Below, piece after piece: positions 23,462 to 37,700 of a stretch of DNA of 64,000 bases (positions within the stretch are counted from its first letter, which is position 1; every line of letters starts with the position of its first letter). The notes under the pieces were generated by a model. That model searched no databases. It saw only the letters and a program-made list of their open reading frames with translations, and was not told the origin of the DNA. The DNA comes from Setophaga petechia (lineage: Eukaryota; Chordata; Aves; Passeriformes; Parulidae). The stretch spans positions 6,627,501-6,691,500 of the forward strand of contig JANCRA010000011.1 in NCBI GenBank assembly GCA_024362935.1, given 5' to 3'. The position numbers and the translations under genes are program-made.

Positions 23462-25480
23462 ATTTCAATGGGGACTACTAGAAGAATCTTTGGTGCATGT
23501 CCCTGCACTTGATGGCATGCCATGCTTTTTGATGGCTTTGACTTTGGGAAAATTTTTTTTTTGTTTTTTTAGTGTCCATGCCATGTTTCTTATATCTTGC
23601 CCTGCAAGTTGTGTCTTCCTCCTTGACTTATTGCCCTGCTTTTGCAAAAGCTGTGAGCTTAGTTTTGGCATGTTTTGGTCCTTTGCAATGCACCGGATTT
23701 ATTGCGGGCCATTTCCTCGGAATGACACAATTTGCACAATTTTTTTTTTTTCTCCTCCGATTGCAATTGCTTTGATGGTATCTCCATTCCAGGCAGTTTG
23801 GAAGTCCTTCCTTTGTCTTTTGGCCTTCAGCGGGGATCAATTTTGGCAAGCTTTGCTGCATGTGCCTGCACTTGATGGCATATGGCCTGCCTTTTGATGG
23901 CTTTGACTTTGGGAAAGAAATTTCTTTTTTTTTTTCGTTCAGGTATCCTTGCTGTGTTTCTTGTACCTTCCCCAGCAAGTTGTGTCTTCCTCCTTGACTT
24001 ATTGCCCTGCTTTTGCAACAGCTGTGAGCTTAGTTTTGGCATGTTTTGGTCCTTTGCAGTGCACTGGACTTAATGCTGGCCATTTTCTCGGAATGACACA
24101 ATTTGCACAATTTTTTTTTTTTTTCTCCTCCAATTGCAATTGCTTTGATGGTATCTCCATTCCAGGCAGTTTGGAAGTCCTTCCTTTGTCTTTTGGCCTT
24201 CCGTGGGGATCAATTTTGGCAAGCTTTGCTGCATGTGCCTGCACTTGATGGCATATGGCCTGCCTTTTGATGGCTTTGACTTTGGGAAAGAAATTTCTTC
24301 TTTTTTTTCATTCAGGTATCCTTGCCGTGTTTCTTGCATCTTCCCCGGCAAGTTCAGTCTTCTTCCATGACTTATTGCCCTGTTTTTGCAACAGCTGTGA
24401 GCTTAGTTTTGGCATGTTTTGGTCCTTTGCAATGCACCGGATTTAATGCGGGCCATTTTCTCGGAATGACACAATTTGCCCAATTTTTTATTTTTCTCCT
24501 CCGATTGCAATTGCTTTGATGGTATCTCCATTCCAGGCAGTTTGGAAGTCCTTCCTTTGTCTTTTGGCCTTCCGTGGGGATCAATTTTGGCAAGCTTTGC
24601 TGCATGTGCCTGCACTTGATGGCATATGGCCTGCCTTTTGATGGCTTTGACTTTGGGAAAGAAATTTCTTTTTTTTTCGTTCAGGTATCCTTGCCGTGTT
24701 TCTTGCATCTTCCCCGGCAAGGTCAGTCTTCCTCCTTGACTTATTGCCCTGCTTTTGCAACAGCTGTGAGCTTTGTTTTGGCATGTTTTGGTCCTTTGCA
24801 ATGCACCGGATTTAATGCTGGCCATTTTCTCGGAATGACACAATTTGCCCAATTTTTTTTTTTTCTCCTCCGATTGCAATTGCTTTGATGGTATCTCCAT
24901 TCCAGGCAGTTTGGAAGTCCTTCCTTTGTCTTTTGGCCTTCAGCGGGGATCAATTTTGGCAAGCTTTGCTGCATGTGCCTGCACTTGATGGCATATGGCC
25001 TGCCTTTTGATGGCTTTGACTTTGGGAAAGAAATTTCTTTTTTTTTTTCGTTCAGGTATCCTTGCTGTGTTTCTTGTACCTTCCCCAGCAAGTTGTGTCT
25101 TCCTCCTTGACTTATTGCCCTGCTTTTGCAACAGCTGTGAGCATAGTTTTGGCATGTTTTGGTCCTTTGCACTGCGCAGGATTTAATGCTGGCCATTTTC
25201 TTGGAATGACAAAATTTGCCCAATTTTTTTTTTTCCTCCTCTGATTGCAATTGCTTTGATGGTATCTCCATTCCAGGCAGTTTGGAAGTCCTTCCTTTGT
25301 GTTTTGGCTTTCAGCGGGGATCAATTTTGGCAAGCTTTGCTGCATGTGCTTCACTTGATGGCATATGGCCTGCCTTTTGATGGCTTTGACTTTGGGAAAG
25401 AAATTTCTTTTTTTTTTCGTTCAGGTATCCTTGCCGTGTTTTTGGAATCTTCCCCAGCAAGTTGTGTCTTCCTCTTTGAC

Positions 25481-25496
25481 TTTTTTTTTTTTTTTT
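25481..25496. repeat. T(16) run at the satellite edge
   Basis: Sixteen consecutive T follow the last satellite bases (CTCTTTGAC) and precede unique sequence starting CATATCGCAAATGAC. It marks the right border of the array. Confidence 0.9.
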
Positions 25497-28267
25497 CATA
25501 TCGCAAATGACTGAGAGAACTGCTGGCCATTAACAAGAGAAATTAGAATGCTTTTTTATTGCCTTTTCCCCTTTTCTTCAGCTTTTGAAATATAGCCTTT
25601 GGAAGTTCCCTCACAGGGCCTGGTGGTTTTCCAGTGCCTCAGCATTAAACTGACAGTGACATGGCGAAGCCCGGGATAGAAAATCAATGAACACTGGAAC
25701 CTGTAATATCCACTGACGAGCTTTTGGGGCTGTTCTTTGTCGTCTTAGGCCTTGAAGGTTTGCCCAGGTCTTTGTACAACTTTTCTCTTCTCACTCCATG
25801 GTTTGCTCCATTGATACTTCACTTTCACAAAGACAATCAAACCAGCACTCTTTCTCCATGTCACAAGCAGACTAGAGCCTCACCTCTTAGCAAACTGCAA
25901 AACCAAGGCAGAGAATTATTTGGCAAAGTTTTATATATGACCTTTACTGCTCTATCTTTAATTTGTCTAAAGAAAATGCAGTGTCTTTTGCTCTGCAAGC
26001 ATTTACCAAAATGTTCTCATTTGAGCAAATGCCATGCCATTAGTATTAAAATGTTGTAAGCACTTACTAAAAGGTTTTTCCTCCTTACTTTTATGACAGT
26101 TTTAGCAAATAACATTAGCAGTATCATTTTAGAGAGACACCAAAAGAGTTGAGCCTTGGGGCTATGTTTTCCCACTGATTCACTAGATAAAATTTATTAT
26201 GTTTACGGAATACATCAACATGTTCATAAAACTTTTTGTTAAAGAGAAGTGAAAGAGGCTTTGTGTTACCTAGCATTGTATTTCTTTGCAATTTTAATTT
26301 AAAGCAACTGTAGCAATAAAGATGGAGTGTATTTCTTTTTCAGTGTTCAAAGACAAACTAGTGAATGTCGGTTTTGCATACCAGACATGGGCTGCTCCTG
26401 CATGAATTAATAAAAACAAACTGAATTTTCATTCCCTCAACTTATGAATGGTGCCAGTCTTACAGTGGGATGTCTATACTATTATGTGCTTAAGAAAATA
26501 CACAAATTAAAAGCTAGGCTACAGGGGTGCACATTTTTGAAAGTAATTTGAAAATAACTGTATCATAAGGGACTAAGTTGTTGCCATGTGTTTTTGAATG
26601 TTAGTTAATAGTACATTTTAGTTTAAGTGATTGCCATCCAAGGTACAGTGAGGAAATGAGAATCAAATACTGAGTCCATACATTGTGATTCCCCTTTACT
26701 GGAGACTGAAAAGCCACCACTAAAACCACAGTGACATTTCCAACATTTATTTTTCCTTAAAAAGGTAGAATCTGAGTTCTTGTGTATCAGGACAAGGCAA
26801 CTTGGTTGTCTGTACCAGTGTAAATTAAAAGTGACTCATCAAGTGTCTAGGACTTATAAAAGTAAACCAATCTGTTTTTCTACTGCTTATGCACTAGAAC
26901 TCTGATAACAGTATTTTCTGTATTTGTTTTTGTCTTCCTATAATGGCACACATCTTTAATGATTAATAAAGAAATTTTCCTAGATACTGCAAAATAGAAA
27001 GAGGACCTGCAGATCATGATGACCAAGAAAGCTTGTGGAAGAATATTTATTTCTCTTTCTTCTGAGAGTAAAATTGTTGCAACCATCCATTTCTCTGTTG
27101 AAGACAGTGAAAATCATTTGCAATGACTATAAGTCTAGTCAGGCACAATTAGAGCATTTATCTGCATGACCAAATATGTGAAGCTGTGCTCCAGACATTA
27201 TTTTTATAGTTGGCAAATTAATGGAACTCTGCATTCATGCTGTTTTGTGAGACTTTCTTGGAGTAGCCAAAAGTGAGAACTTGCTGAAAAGATACACTTT
27301 GTCTAGATCTCACCTCCACTGAGGCCTGTACCATAACAGAAACCATCAAGCACTGCTTACTCCTGCTAAAAATCATGCCCAAATTTTAAGTGCTTTGGAA
27401 TGCATGAAAGAAGACAGAATTGTAATCAGAGGAGATAAATGCATGTGAAAGAGAATGTAATCCTCATCAGTTGCAGAGATACAATGAATGAACATCACAG
27501 CTACAAACAATTACAAATTCAGTAAACCACTATAAGGTGATTGATGGGCTATTAGCAATGCTAGCTGTCATGAGCTAATCCACATTAAACTCTGCATCCC
27601 CACACTGCTATTAAATGCAATAAAGGTGAGACACATGACCTTTCATTTCTAGCCAGGAAAACTGTCCTTATAAAACAAAATATTTTATGTTTACAAACAG
27701 AGGAACTGATAAATAGAAATGTAATCTTCAGAGCTCCATCTATCAAACCAGACAACAGACTGCTCTCCTGCTACATAGTGTGAATGTTCCACATTAGCAG
27801 TAACTTTCTGGTAGTGGTAGGTGTTCAGGACCTCACAAAAAAAAAAAAAAAAAGGTTCCACTGTGGTAATTCCATTCTTCCATGTCCCCTCTGGCCCTTC
27901 TTTATGTCTGCTACTCTATCAGAGGAATACCCAGCTCACAGCCTGTTCAAGTCCATATACAGCGAAGTCATTTGAGAAGTATCTCTTGGGTATCTCAGGA
28001 GCACATTCGACTTTGGTTCTTCTCTGCCAGTGCTAAAAAAAAAAGAACTAGGGATCACACTCAGGCAGAGACTTTATGTTTTCAGAGGCAGACATCCACT
28101 CTGAAAGTCACAATGTGGATGTAGAGAAAATTCAAATAGCAAGTAAGCTGAAGAGTAATCAGAAACTTTATGTTGACTCTAAGTTGAGAGTAGAGATATG
28201 ATGTGTTATAAAAAGCACTCTAAGGATACATTTTTTCTAATAACTAAATTATGGCTAGCAAAAATAT
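25497..28267. other. AT-rich unique DNA, no gene seen
   Basis: No supported gene or recognisable repeat was seen, apart from an A(17) run at 27837-27853. A 111-codon frame at 25724-26059 has no recognisable domain and is not called. Confidence 0.7.
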
Positions 28268-28752
28268 TGAGATGCTGGAGTGTGCCCAGGGAAGGGAAAT
28301 GAAGCTGTTGAAAGCTCTGGAGCACAAGCTTTATGAATAGCGGCTGAGGAATCTGGGAGGATTTTTCCTGGAAAAAAGGAGGGTTGGGGTGTCTTTATCT
28401 CCCTCTACAACTGCCTGAAAGGAGGTTGTATCCAAGTGAGGAGTCTCTTCTCCCAGGTAACAAGAGACAGGACAAGAAGAAATGTTCTCAATATTCTCTA
28501 ATCCTCACGGGGGGAGGATTAGATTGGACATAGGGAAACATTTCTTTACTGAAACAGTTGTCAAGTACTTGAACAGGCTGCCCAGGGAAGTGGAGCAATC
28601 CACCTCTGGAATTGTTCAAAAGATGTGTGGTTGTGGTAGTTGGGAATATGGCTTTGTGGTAAATACAGTGATGTCAGGTTAACAGTTGGACCTGACGATC
28701 TTAGAGGTATTTTTCAACCTTAAATTATGACATGTTTCTGTGACTCTATGAC
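28268..28752 (+). mobile_element. CR1 LINE fragment (3' end)
   Basis: This is the 3' end of a CR1 non-LTR retrotransposon in + orientation. Recognisable stretches are GAGTGTGCCCAGGGAAGGG, ACAGGACAAGAAGAAATG, AGATTGGACATAGGG, AACAGGCTGCCCAGGGAAGT and the tail GACCTGACGATCTTAGAGG followed by TTCTGTGACTCTATGACTG. These correspond to the end of the RT-containing ORF and the short 3' UTR. The fragment is 5'-truncated, as most CR1 copies are, and is decayed by stops and indels. Confidence 0.93.
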
Positions 28753-31700
28753 TGTTAGTCTGTGTCTGCACTGAAGCAATTACTCCAACCTCCATACCAA
28801 TCATATCCAGCCTTATGCACAATACTATCCTCACAAACAGGCCAGTAACACTTGATTTTTCCAGAAGTATTGCCCAATTCTAACTTCTAAAAGGTGGCTA
28901 GAAATTGCTTCTAAGGATGCTGTCTGACCTGAGCAACAAATAGGTCAGGGGCCATAGTGGCTGCTTTACAGAGTAGGCAGTGGAAAAAATGCATATAAAT
29001 TGCACCACATTTTTCCCATATAAATGTGGCAATCTTTTCTAGATCAGATTTCTCCCAAGTCTCTCAACTCTCCCCTATTCCCACACAAAATGTTTCTTGT
29101 TTTCTTCTTATACCTATGGCAATATTCAGTCATTCCCTCCAGCTCTTTTGCACATGCCTTAACTCCTTTATGTTTCATTTAAATCTCAACAAAGTGCTAG
29201 AAATTTTATGAAAAGCTTTCCTCAAGAAAGACTGGTTTTGTCACTGACCTAGAAAAAATTGTCTGAAATTATGCTCTACTAAAAAAATAGATGTGTAAAA
29301 CTTCAAGAAGTTTTCAGAATCAAGAGATGTCCAAGGCATAAACAGAAAGATTTATTTTTCAGGACAGCACCCTATAGTACTGTCTTTATTATGTATCATC
29401 TTACATTGGGGGCTAACAACAACTGGACATTTACCAGAATAATTCCTTAAATTTATGAAGTGCTTGAGGAATTTCCTACATGAAGTGTCAAAAATAGCAC
29501 AAATAACTCAATAAAGGTAAATAACGTGGTAAGGAAAATATAAATTTTTTACATTTCCAAAGATATTTTCATATTTACAGTTATCCAAGAAAGGCCATAT
29601 TTTACATATATCTTCAGTGGAACCTTTATCTCACTGTAATATATGGCATCTTTGCCATTAACTTCTGGGTGGGTCAAGATTTTTTGCAATATACTTATTG
29701 TCTATCTTAATGGAAAACAATGTATACAAAGAAGATTTTAGAAACATCTTATAGTTTAAAATAATAGAAAAGTGATAGAAAAATTGAGCTGAATGCCAAA
29801 AGAGGGTCATTAAACTAAGTATTGTATGTGCTTCTAAAACCACAGGCAAAATACATGATGCAGACCATTATGAATCTATACAAGCACTGTCTATAAGAGT
29901 CTTGTAGGAATATATTTCTTCCATATGGGAATTTAACAAACCAGAGACAACATGGAATCACTGTCTTTGGAGTATAAAGTACAACTGCAAAAGTCCTAGA
30001 GCAGCTCAGCCCCACTTTGAACTTAGGCTTGCTTTGAGCAGGACCTCCAGAGCTCCCTTAAAACCTTTTTGTTTTAGGTTTATGTCCTGGGGTGAAATTT
30101 TGTTTTATTATTACTATTCTAATTTCAATGTAGGCAATGTCCAGATTTAATAAAGCACAACTGTTCAACTATCTTCCACTGTTTAAAAAGCTTACCTGCT
30201 TTTCATAACTTTTAAAAATTAATCCTAAAAACATGACATTTAGACTAGGACCACCAAAATAAAATCAAGACAGCTTGGTGGAGTCATTCAAATAAATCTC
30301 TCATTTATTCTAGAAATGTTATTAATTCTGAGATTTCATGTGACAGTAAGGATCTCCAGAGCTACTGAACAATTAGGTGATTTTTGACCAGAGCAGAGCC
30401 AACCCAGAGCAGAGTTCTGCAGGCAAAAAAATACTAAAATACTCTTACAAGATGAAATTGTAGACATGACCTAAGAAATTGAGAGAGTATTACTGGCTCA
30501 TATTTCTAGAAAATGTACATCTAAAAATTAACAAAAAATAAAATAAAGAAATGAAGGAAATTTCCACATAATATTTTTTTTTTTCAGTTGGCTGAACTCG
30601 ACTGGGAGAGGTGCATTTTGCCAGGGGTAAATTTTGCTCTTTGTGTTTAAAATAATTGAGGGCCCAGAAAAGAACCAGATGAAAGCAGTGGGAGAATGAG
30701 CAGTGCACTAAGGTCAGGCATCTGAAACAAGTAACTTCCAAGTTCACTTACAGAAATCTAGAAACTTCATTGCTTAAAAATATGCCTTGCAAGTGTTATC
30801 CCCTTTCTTAACGTAATTTGGGGTGTCTTGTTCTTTGAGAGAACTATTCAACTAAAAGCACTTCTGATCCTGTAAAAAAATCCCAGTTTGATATATGACA
30901 AGATTCTTAATCTTTCTGCACAAGAAAGAAGGTTATCCTGCAAAGTAATTTCCCCTGACATGAGCTAGGAAAATAGGAAGTCAGCTGAGAAAACACTTTA
31001 TATGACCTTGCAGTATTGAACTGCCACATCCCATTTCTGGAGATTTTTCTGTACATTAAAAGACTTCCTTAGTGTATAAGCAGACCAGTGATATACACAG
31101 CAGAATGGAGGATTAAAAGCTAGAGGGATATCACTGGGATAGAAGCAGACATGAGAAAGCTATATTTGGATAAGTTGGAAGAATAAGAATGTTGCTCTTT
31201 GTTTGTTTTTTTTTTAGCAGAATTCTTAAAAAATCTTTATTAGAGTTATTTGCAAAATAGGTTTTCTAGATTATAAAGTTACACGTTTTTTCAACATAGA
31301 AGAAACTGCTCCAATAGAAGTGGGCTTTGTAAAAGTAGTTTATAAAAAGTCTTCTAAATTATATAAGCAGAAATGAACATCAGCGGGCAAAACCTTGGGT
31401 AAACCTGGCATATTACAATGCTGCCTCACATGGTTTTAGTTCAACATCTGCTGCATTCCACTGGCAGCATCATGTAAACAGGAAAATAGCTTGCTTCCAC
31501 TTGCACTAGAAGGCTACCTAGTTATGCAATCTGGAGAATATATTGCCACATTAGTTACCCTCTATCAAATATTTTCATTTAATAAAGCTAAAGTTGACCT
31601 AAAGAATATTTAAAATATAGTCATTTATGGGACTGTAGAGTTTCAATATTTTAATTTATGCAACAGTATCATTTTTATACTATAGGAATGTGTAATGATA

Positions 31701-34667
31701 ATTCATCAAATATTTTTTATTTATTTTTCACTTCAATATATTTGCTAGGATTTTTGTCACAAAAAAATGAAAGGTAGATTTGAGTAAAATGAGAACAATC
31801 TAGGACCAACCATGTGTAATAAAAAACACCTCACATTTCCTTACCAGATAATTTTTCATGTTTTGTTCTGATGAAGATCATGAACCACTACTGAGGGTAG
31901 GAACATTGCTGTTTTCAGGCTGTGTTTCAGCCTCCTCCAGACAGAACCAGAGCTGTCCAGGACCAAAAGACAGGCACAACCTCAGTGGCACACCACTGTG
32001 GACTCTGAATGCAGGAAAATACTTAGCTGAGAGGATGAGCAAGACTCTGCCTGCAATTTCAAGCATAAACTAGAATAGATGAAGGGAAAAGAATTTCCTG
32101 TCACACTGCTCTGATAGTCTAAGGAAAGTGAGAGCAAAGAAGCCCATTTCAAAATTAAGAGCTGAAATGGCTTTTTCATTTAATCAGATATTTTATTCCT
32201 TACCATATAACTACTGAATTTACAGCACACGATATGAAAGCAACCAACACTCCTCTCAGTCAAAGACAGATTATTGGACTATGCAAACCACTGTTGCAGA
32301 ACAACTTGGCAGCTTTCACCCTGCCATACTTTGGGTAAGCGTGACTCAACAAATTCCTTGTGCAATTTCCCTCAGATATTGAACTTTCATTTCATGCCTC
32401 GGCAGACCTGTCACAAGGCCCAGTACTGAGTCTTGTGCTAGAGAGTCTGTTGAATAACAAGGAAGGGATTCAGCTGACATGGAAAACTGTGCCCTCAGGA
32501 GAAGCTTCCCCAGTATTTGACCAACAGCATCTGGCCAGTGGGGCAGCAAGGGCTTTATGCCACTATGATGTGTATGAGAGGGATACAGGTATACAGCTTG
32601 TGGGGCTGGGTGGGGAGCAGGTGGGAGGAGAACAGGCATTCTGAATTTCTTGGCAAGTCATTTCTACAAGACATTGTTTTCTAAAATAGAGATTGCTCAC
32701 TGCTAGACATACTGATATTCTTATTGTCATTACATGCTGTGCAGGTTTGATATGAATCTTAGTAATTCATAATTGCAAAAACTGCTTAGGGGTCTTTGAA
32801 TAATAGCTTCTGTGGAAATGCACATAACTGGTCATAGATATATTCAATTACCAATTGTTATAACTGGTGTCTGAATTGCAGCAGAGCCAACAAACTCCAA
32901 GCAGAGACTACAGTCTGTACAGAGAAAGCCCTTTAGGAGACAGGGTGTCAGGTGTCAGCACATCTTTATCAATTAAAGTTTTCAATGAAAAAGGTGAAAA
33001 TTACTACAGTTGTAGGAAGTGACTCATTTGAGAGAGATCTACTGGTGAGCTGCCACATTAGATCCAAAGACTGAGCAGGGTAAATTAGAGAGTATTGTTC
33101 TCAAAGGGGCACAAAAGATAAGACACTAAGTCTCCAGGGCTGAGAACCTGCAGTAAACATTAAAAAAGTGTTTGTTTTAATGTTTCCCTCAAGTTTTATT
33201 CTGAAGAATAAAATTGTGCCTAAAGACAAACTCTCATACTACTTTCTTTCTGGGCTGGGAAAGGCTGATTGCTTTCACATCAATAAAGGATGTTTTCTAG
33301 GGCCTGTAAAAACACAACAAATAAAGCCCATCTTCTTCCCTCCAGATCTTACCATTTGCAGGTACAAGTCATCCCTTGTAGCTGATCTGTTCAAGTACCT
33401 ACACTATCCAAAATAAACTTTCCCATTTCCAGACAACTGTAAATATCCACTGAAGAAAGAGTAGATTTTTTTTTAAAAAACATTAATTCCAACTTACATC
33501 ACAGAAAATTTAGATAATAGCCCATTAGTTCTAGACTAAACATACACCAGCCATATTTTAAACTCAAAATTCATGTCAGCAAGTAGAAATGGAGTGGACA
33601 CTAATTATAGGAGGTATTCATTACCTGTAACATTGCAGACTGCACACATTCTTTTAGACAAGTTGAAACTATGTACAGTCTAAAACTGAACTCCAAAGAA
33701 AACTTTTTGGAATTTGAATATATATCATAGGTAAATAGACGGAAAAGGCATGTTACGAGAGGAGGCAATTCACCCAATTAACACTTTGGAGGAAAATATT
33801 TGATTTCTGCTGTGTTCTGCATTTTTCCATGCACGAATATGGGTGTATTCATGAATATGTAAATTTCTGGTATTAGGTTGGATCATACTGTGATACTGGC
33901 ACATAATTAGGAGGTCATCACTAATGATTTATGAGCTGATGCCATGCTATTAGCATTTAGAAATAAAACTACCACAAATAACCTTTTACTTATACTTTAC
34001 CAGGGCTATTCCTAATAGTAGCCACATTATTGAACATCTATAAAAACATCAGGTCTTCCTTCCAAAAGGAAGATGATCATAAAACTCACAGAATGTGGGT
34101 ATTTTTTGTCGGGGGAAAAGAAAGCATTGGTGAAGATTTGAAAAAAACCCCAGGAAAATAGTTCCTTAGTTTAGAGACACAATGTAACATTGGCATAACA
34201 GGTACAATAAATAGCAATAATTAAATTTAAAAAAAATTAAGCAAGTCTCAGAAAGAAAAGAAAATAAAAGAAAAATAGGAACAAAAGATCCACTAAGTGG
34301 TATAAAACCAAAAATCTCCTACTTATTATTGTACAAATCCCTCCAGATAAAGGTTTAACTTCAGTTGAGAAAAGTCTATTTTATTTCAATTTTAGACCTT
34401 CTTCATTACTTCTTTGTCTATATAGATAAAATTCAGCCTGGGAAAGAAAACACTTGAGGGGGGAACCTGTCCATGTATATAATAAATACTTGGTGGAAGG
34501 GAGTGATGAAGAGGCAGCCTGGCTCTCTCAATAGTGCCAATTGACAGAAGAAGAGATGATGGAGACAAACAAAAAAGAAAACACACAAAAACATTACATT
34601 CCATTTGAACACAAGCAAGCAGGGTTTTTTTTACAGTGATAGTGGTAAAACATGGGCATGAAGAGGT
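28753..34667. other. AT-rich unique DNA, no gene seen
   Basis: The stretch is AT-rich with short A/T runs. A more GC-balanced patch at about 32340-32640 has open frames on both strands, but no protein family, splice pattern or repeat could be recognised. Confidence 0.65.
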
Positions 34668-34798
34668 TGTGAAGTCTCTCTCTGTGGAGACGCTCAGAAC
34701 CTGACTGGAGAGGGTCCAGGGCAAGCTGCTCCAGCAGAGCCATTGGACCAGATGATCTTAAGGGGTCTCTTCAGATTTAAAGGATTCTTCTGTGACAG
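34668..34798 (+). mobile_element. Short CR1 LINE 3' tail fragment
   Basis: The segment has CTCAGAACCTGACTGGAGAG, GGGCAAGCTGCTCCAGCAG and TTGGACCAGATGATCTTAAG followed by GATTCTTCTGTGACAG. These match the last part of the CR1 ORF and its 3' UTR in order. It is about 130 bp long, + strand and strongly truncated. Confidence 0.85.
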
Positions 34799-37700
34799 AA
34801 GAGAGGGCTTGTGAGGAGAGGGAATATCTTTTACTAGGCCTTGTAGGAAAGCTGGAAAACAGCTACTTTGAGCCACATAAACAATATTAAATCTAAGAAG
34901 CAGCATCAAAAAACTAATAGTCATATTGCGCTTAGCTTAATTATCACAATATATATATTAAACAACAAAAAATCAGCAGTTACCATTCACAAAGCCGAAG
35001 TTATTGGCGAGAAAGAAAATAACTAGCACTAACAAGTTAATGCTTGCACGGCCCAGTGGTAGGGTTGAGCAAGTTCAGTCTCATTATTGCATGCTAAATT
35101 ATATTGATAAATTAGCAAGAGCATGCAACTGAGATTTTTGACCTTGTTACTCTTAGACTTAATCTGTATGAGTTTTAAACAGTCACTGCATTTAAACTTC
35201 AGCACTGTCATCTCTCCCTCTGTGATCTGTTTTCAGTCTGGAATGCCAGGCATGCCTCTGTGGTTTTCCTTAGGTTTCAAAGCCAACCAGTACCTGAGAA
35301 GCAAGCTCCTTTAAAAGAGCAATAATGTGGTGTTGCTGGTTCAGGTGGCCATCTGCACCGTGGAATTATCAACTCAAATTTTATTTTGATCTGTGGCTCA
35401 CTCTGACAAGATGAGCACAAAGTAGCTGCTTCAAACAATCTTCAACCACTCAGCTATGGTCAAACTGATGTATGGGAGCAAGATGTCTTGTTTATCACAG
35501 ACCAGGTACAGAGAGAAGAAGCAAATGAAGAAATTAAATTACAGGAGTCTGAACTGACCCTCAGCATGCTGATGAATGGCTTCCTACTGCACTCAGCCTC
35601 TGAAAAAACCCCAAATAATTAATGGCAGACAATCTTACTAGGAATGTGGGAGAAGAGCCAGCTAAAGGAGAGTTCACATTTATGGTGAATTGTGCTGAGG
35701 TCACTCCTCATTTACTACAGAAGATAATGGCTGCAGAGTGACAATGGATGGAAGAAACATTTAGAAGCTGGCAATAGAACTCTTATCTCCAGATACACCA
35801 CAAGGCAGTTCCAGAGGTGATATTCCCCATTTTAAGGAATCTGGTTTCATGAAATTTTCAAGAAATGGAGACATAAGAAAGCACAGTGGAAATTTCCTTC
35901 ACAATCAACTATTTTCATATTAATACTGTGTAATATACTCACATTTATTACCCTGTTTTCTTTTCCTTCTCCCCCTTCAGCTTCATGTTTGGTTAAATAA
36001 TTTATTGACAGAAAGGAGTATTGCTCAGATGTTACAAGAGCTGTAGGTCACTGCCAATATTTTCTACATTTACTTATGAATACAGTAATATCTAGTTCAT
36101 ATGCCCATATTTTCTATAATACTTCCCTGGCTGATGTCAGGCAAACAGGCCATAAGATAGTGTGCACTCACAAGGAACACTTCCGGGGTCTTAAACCTGA
36201 CTGACTTTGTGCTAACTTGTTTTAGTTCTGTCTGACTGAGTTTTGGCCCATACCATGCTATGTCAAACAATGACCAGCCACTCTGGACATCAGTGCAAAC
36301 TGCAGAGTATTTCTGGAAGACTGCTCTGAATTTCAAGAGACTTTAATAGGACTCAACTAGAACACCTTTTTTCCTGTTAGCATCAAGTCAGAGAAAGATG
36401 CTGAGCATGCTCATGTTGCTAGTTTATGTATTTAATATTAATTCCAATTTATATAATATACCCTACCAATTTTATAATACCTGGAATTATAGAACTGTTT
36501 CCAAGCAATATTGATTACTTCCAGAGCTTTTTCTTGTATGGCATTAGAGCAGCTGCATAAGCGAAAAGTATGGAAAATGCAGCAGTTTCAGTCTTTGGCT
36601 GGGATCTGGTTTTATCTTCCTCACATAGATCTTCATTGCCATGAGTATATTGCTTGGTCCTTGTGCTCTCATGGAGAATAAATGTTAGAATGATGGGTGT
36701 AGGACCCATGTGGAATCATAGCTATGAATGAGTGCTCATTCACTGAATGAGGAGAGTCAGACTATGAGGGATTTCCCAGCTGTCCAGCTGTGCAAGCTCC
36801 TGACAGTTGCCTGCTACAAAGCAGGATCAGCCCCGCTGGGTGACAGAAACACATCACAGATCACCATGTTTTGTTCATAGCTGCAACTTTCTCTGACACA
36901 TCAAACCCTATAGCCCTCAGGAAAGTAGCGTTGCAAGGTGATCCAGGCTCTGTATTCCTCAGTATCTGGAGTCCCTGAAGCCCATGGAAATTAATTTCCA
37001 TACATGCCGTGTGCTTAGACTTTACAATCCCTGAAAATCCAGGCTTGCAGCTGCTGTCAGCCCAGGTCTTCCTTTTCCCAGAACAGGCCACTCTTACAGT
37101 GATTTCACTCAGCCATTTACAATGGATCACACCATTTCACTTACAATCTAGTTCAAACAAGCAAACAAGCAAAAAGATTTCCTGAAAACTAAGTCAACAT
37201 GCATGTGTGTGACTCATTTTCCATATAGAATTTTTTTCTCACCTGATTTGCAATAGAGATTTAATTCTAAATTCTTCGGTCTTGGGTTTTAGGATATTCT
37301 GGGGTGGATGTTGGGGTTTTTACAACATAATATACTAGAGTTATTCCACTGTCTATGCCCAACTTTGACTCTTAACAGTAAGCAGCTAGATAGCTTCTTA
37401 CTATTGAGAGTCAAACTATCAAGGACAGCTTTGACTCTCTGTAGTAAGGAGTAAAGATTCAGAAGAAGAGATGTATCCTCTCTCATTAGAACATATGCAC
37501 CAAATTCACTATCCTTTTCTACTACAATTTCTCCAATGTTGTGTCTTAACTGTTTTTTGTTTTCTACTTTTTCCTGTCTTATAACAGGGAAATATCTGGC
37601 ACATCCACTTCAGAAAGGAAAAAATTGGTTTTAAGCAGTCTCTAGTGGAAAAAGACACAGGTGGTCCAAAAAAATAAAAGAAAGAAAAGAAACAAAAGAA

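Larger units (their letters stand above)
14291..25480. repeat. 370-bp satellite array with ~431-bp palindrome-bearing variants
   Basis: The landmark GCATATGGCCTGCC recurs about 25 times, starting near 14322. Steps are mostly 365-373 bp and differ largely in the length of T-tracts. Five steps are 801-802 bp (beginning near 15065, 16234, 19250, 20422 and 23080). Each of these holds one extra diverged monomer of about 431 bp with GCATGCCATGC in place of the landmark and a 69-bp palindrome. A typical monomer has a T-tract, CTCCGATTGCAATTGCTTTG, CCATTCCAGGCAGTTTGG, a second T-tract ending in CGTTCAGGTATCC, and GACTTATTGCCCTGC. It is unrelated in sequence to the 351-bp array. Many overlapping open frames on both strands follow from the repeat and show no protein-family signal. 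The array stops at 25480 in a shortened monomer followed by a T run. Confidence 0.95.

Noticed and set aside
1..25480. CRISPR array
   Set aside because: Repeat units are hundreds of bases long with no short repeat-spacer alternation, and the DNA is eukaryotic.
14245..25536. Dozens of overlapping + and - strand open frames in the 370-bp array (basic minus-strand frames, phenylalanine-rich plus-strand frames)
   Set aside because: They overlap each other on both strands, their ends vary with T-tract length, and they show no domain. They follow from low stop density in the repeat.
32346..32644. Opposed open frames of 94-97 codons in a GC-balanced patch
   Set aside because: No domain, no convincing splice sites and no homolog recognised. 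Overlap on both strands suggests chance.
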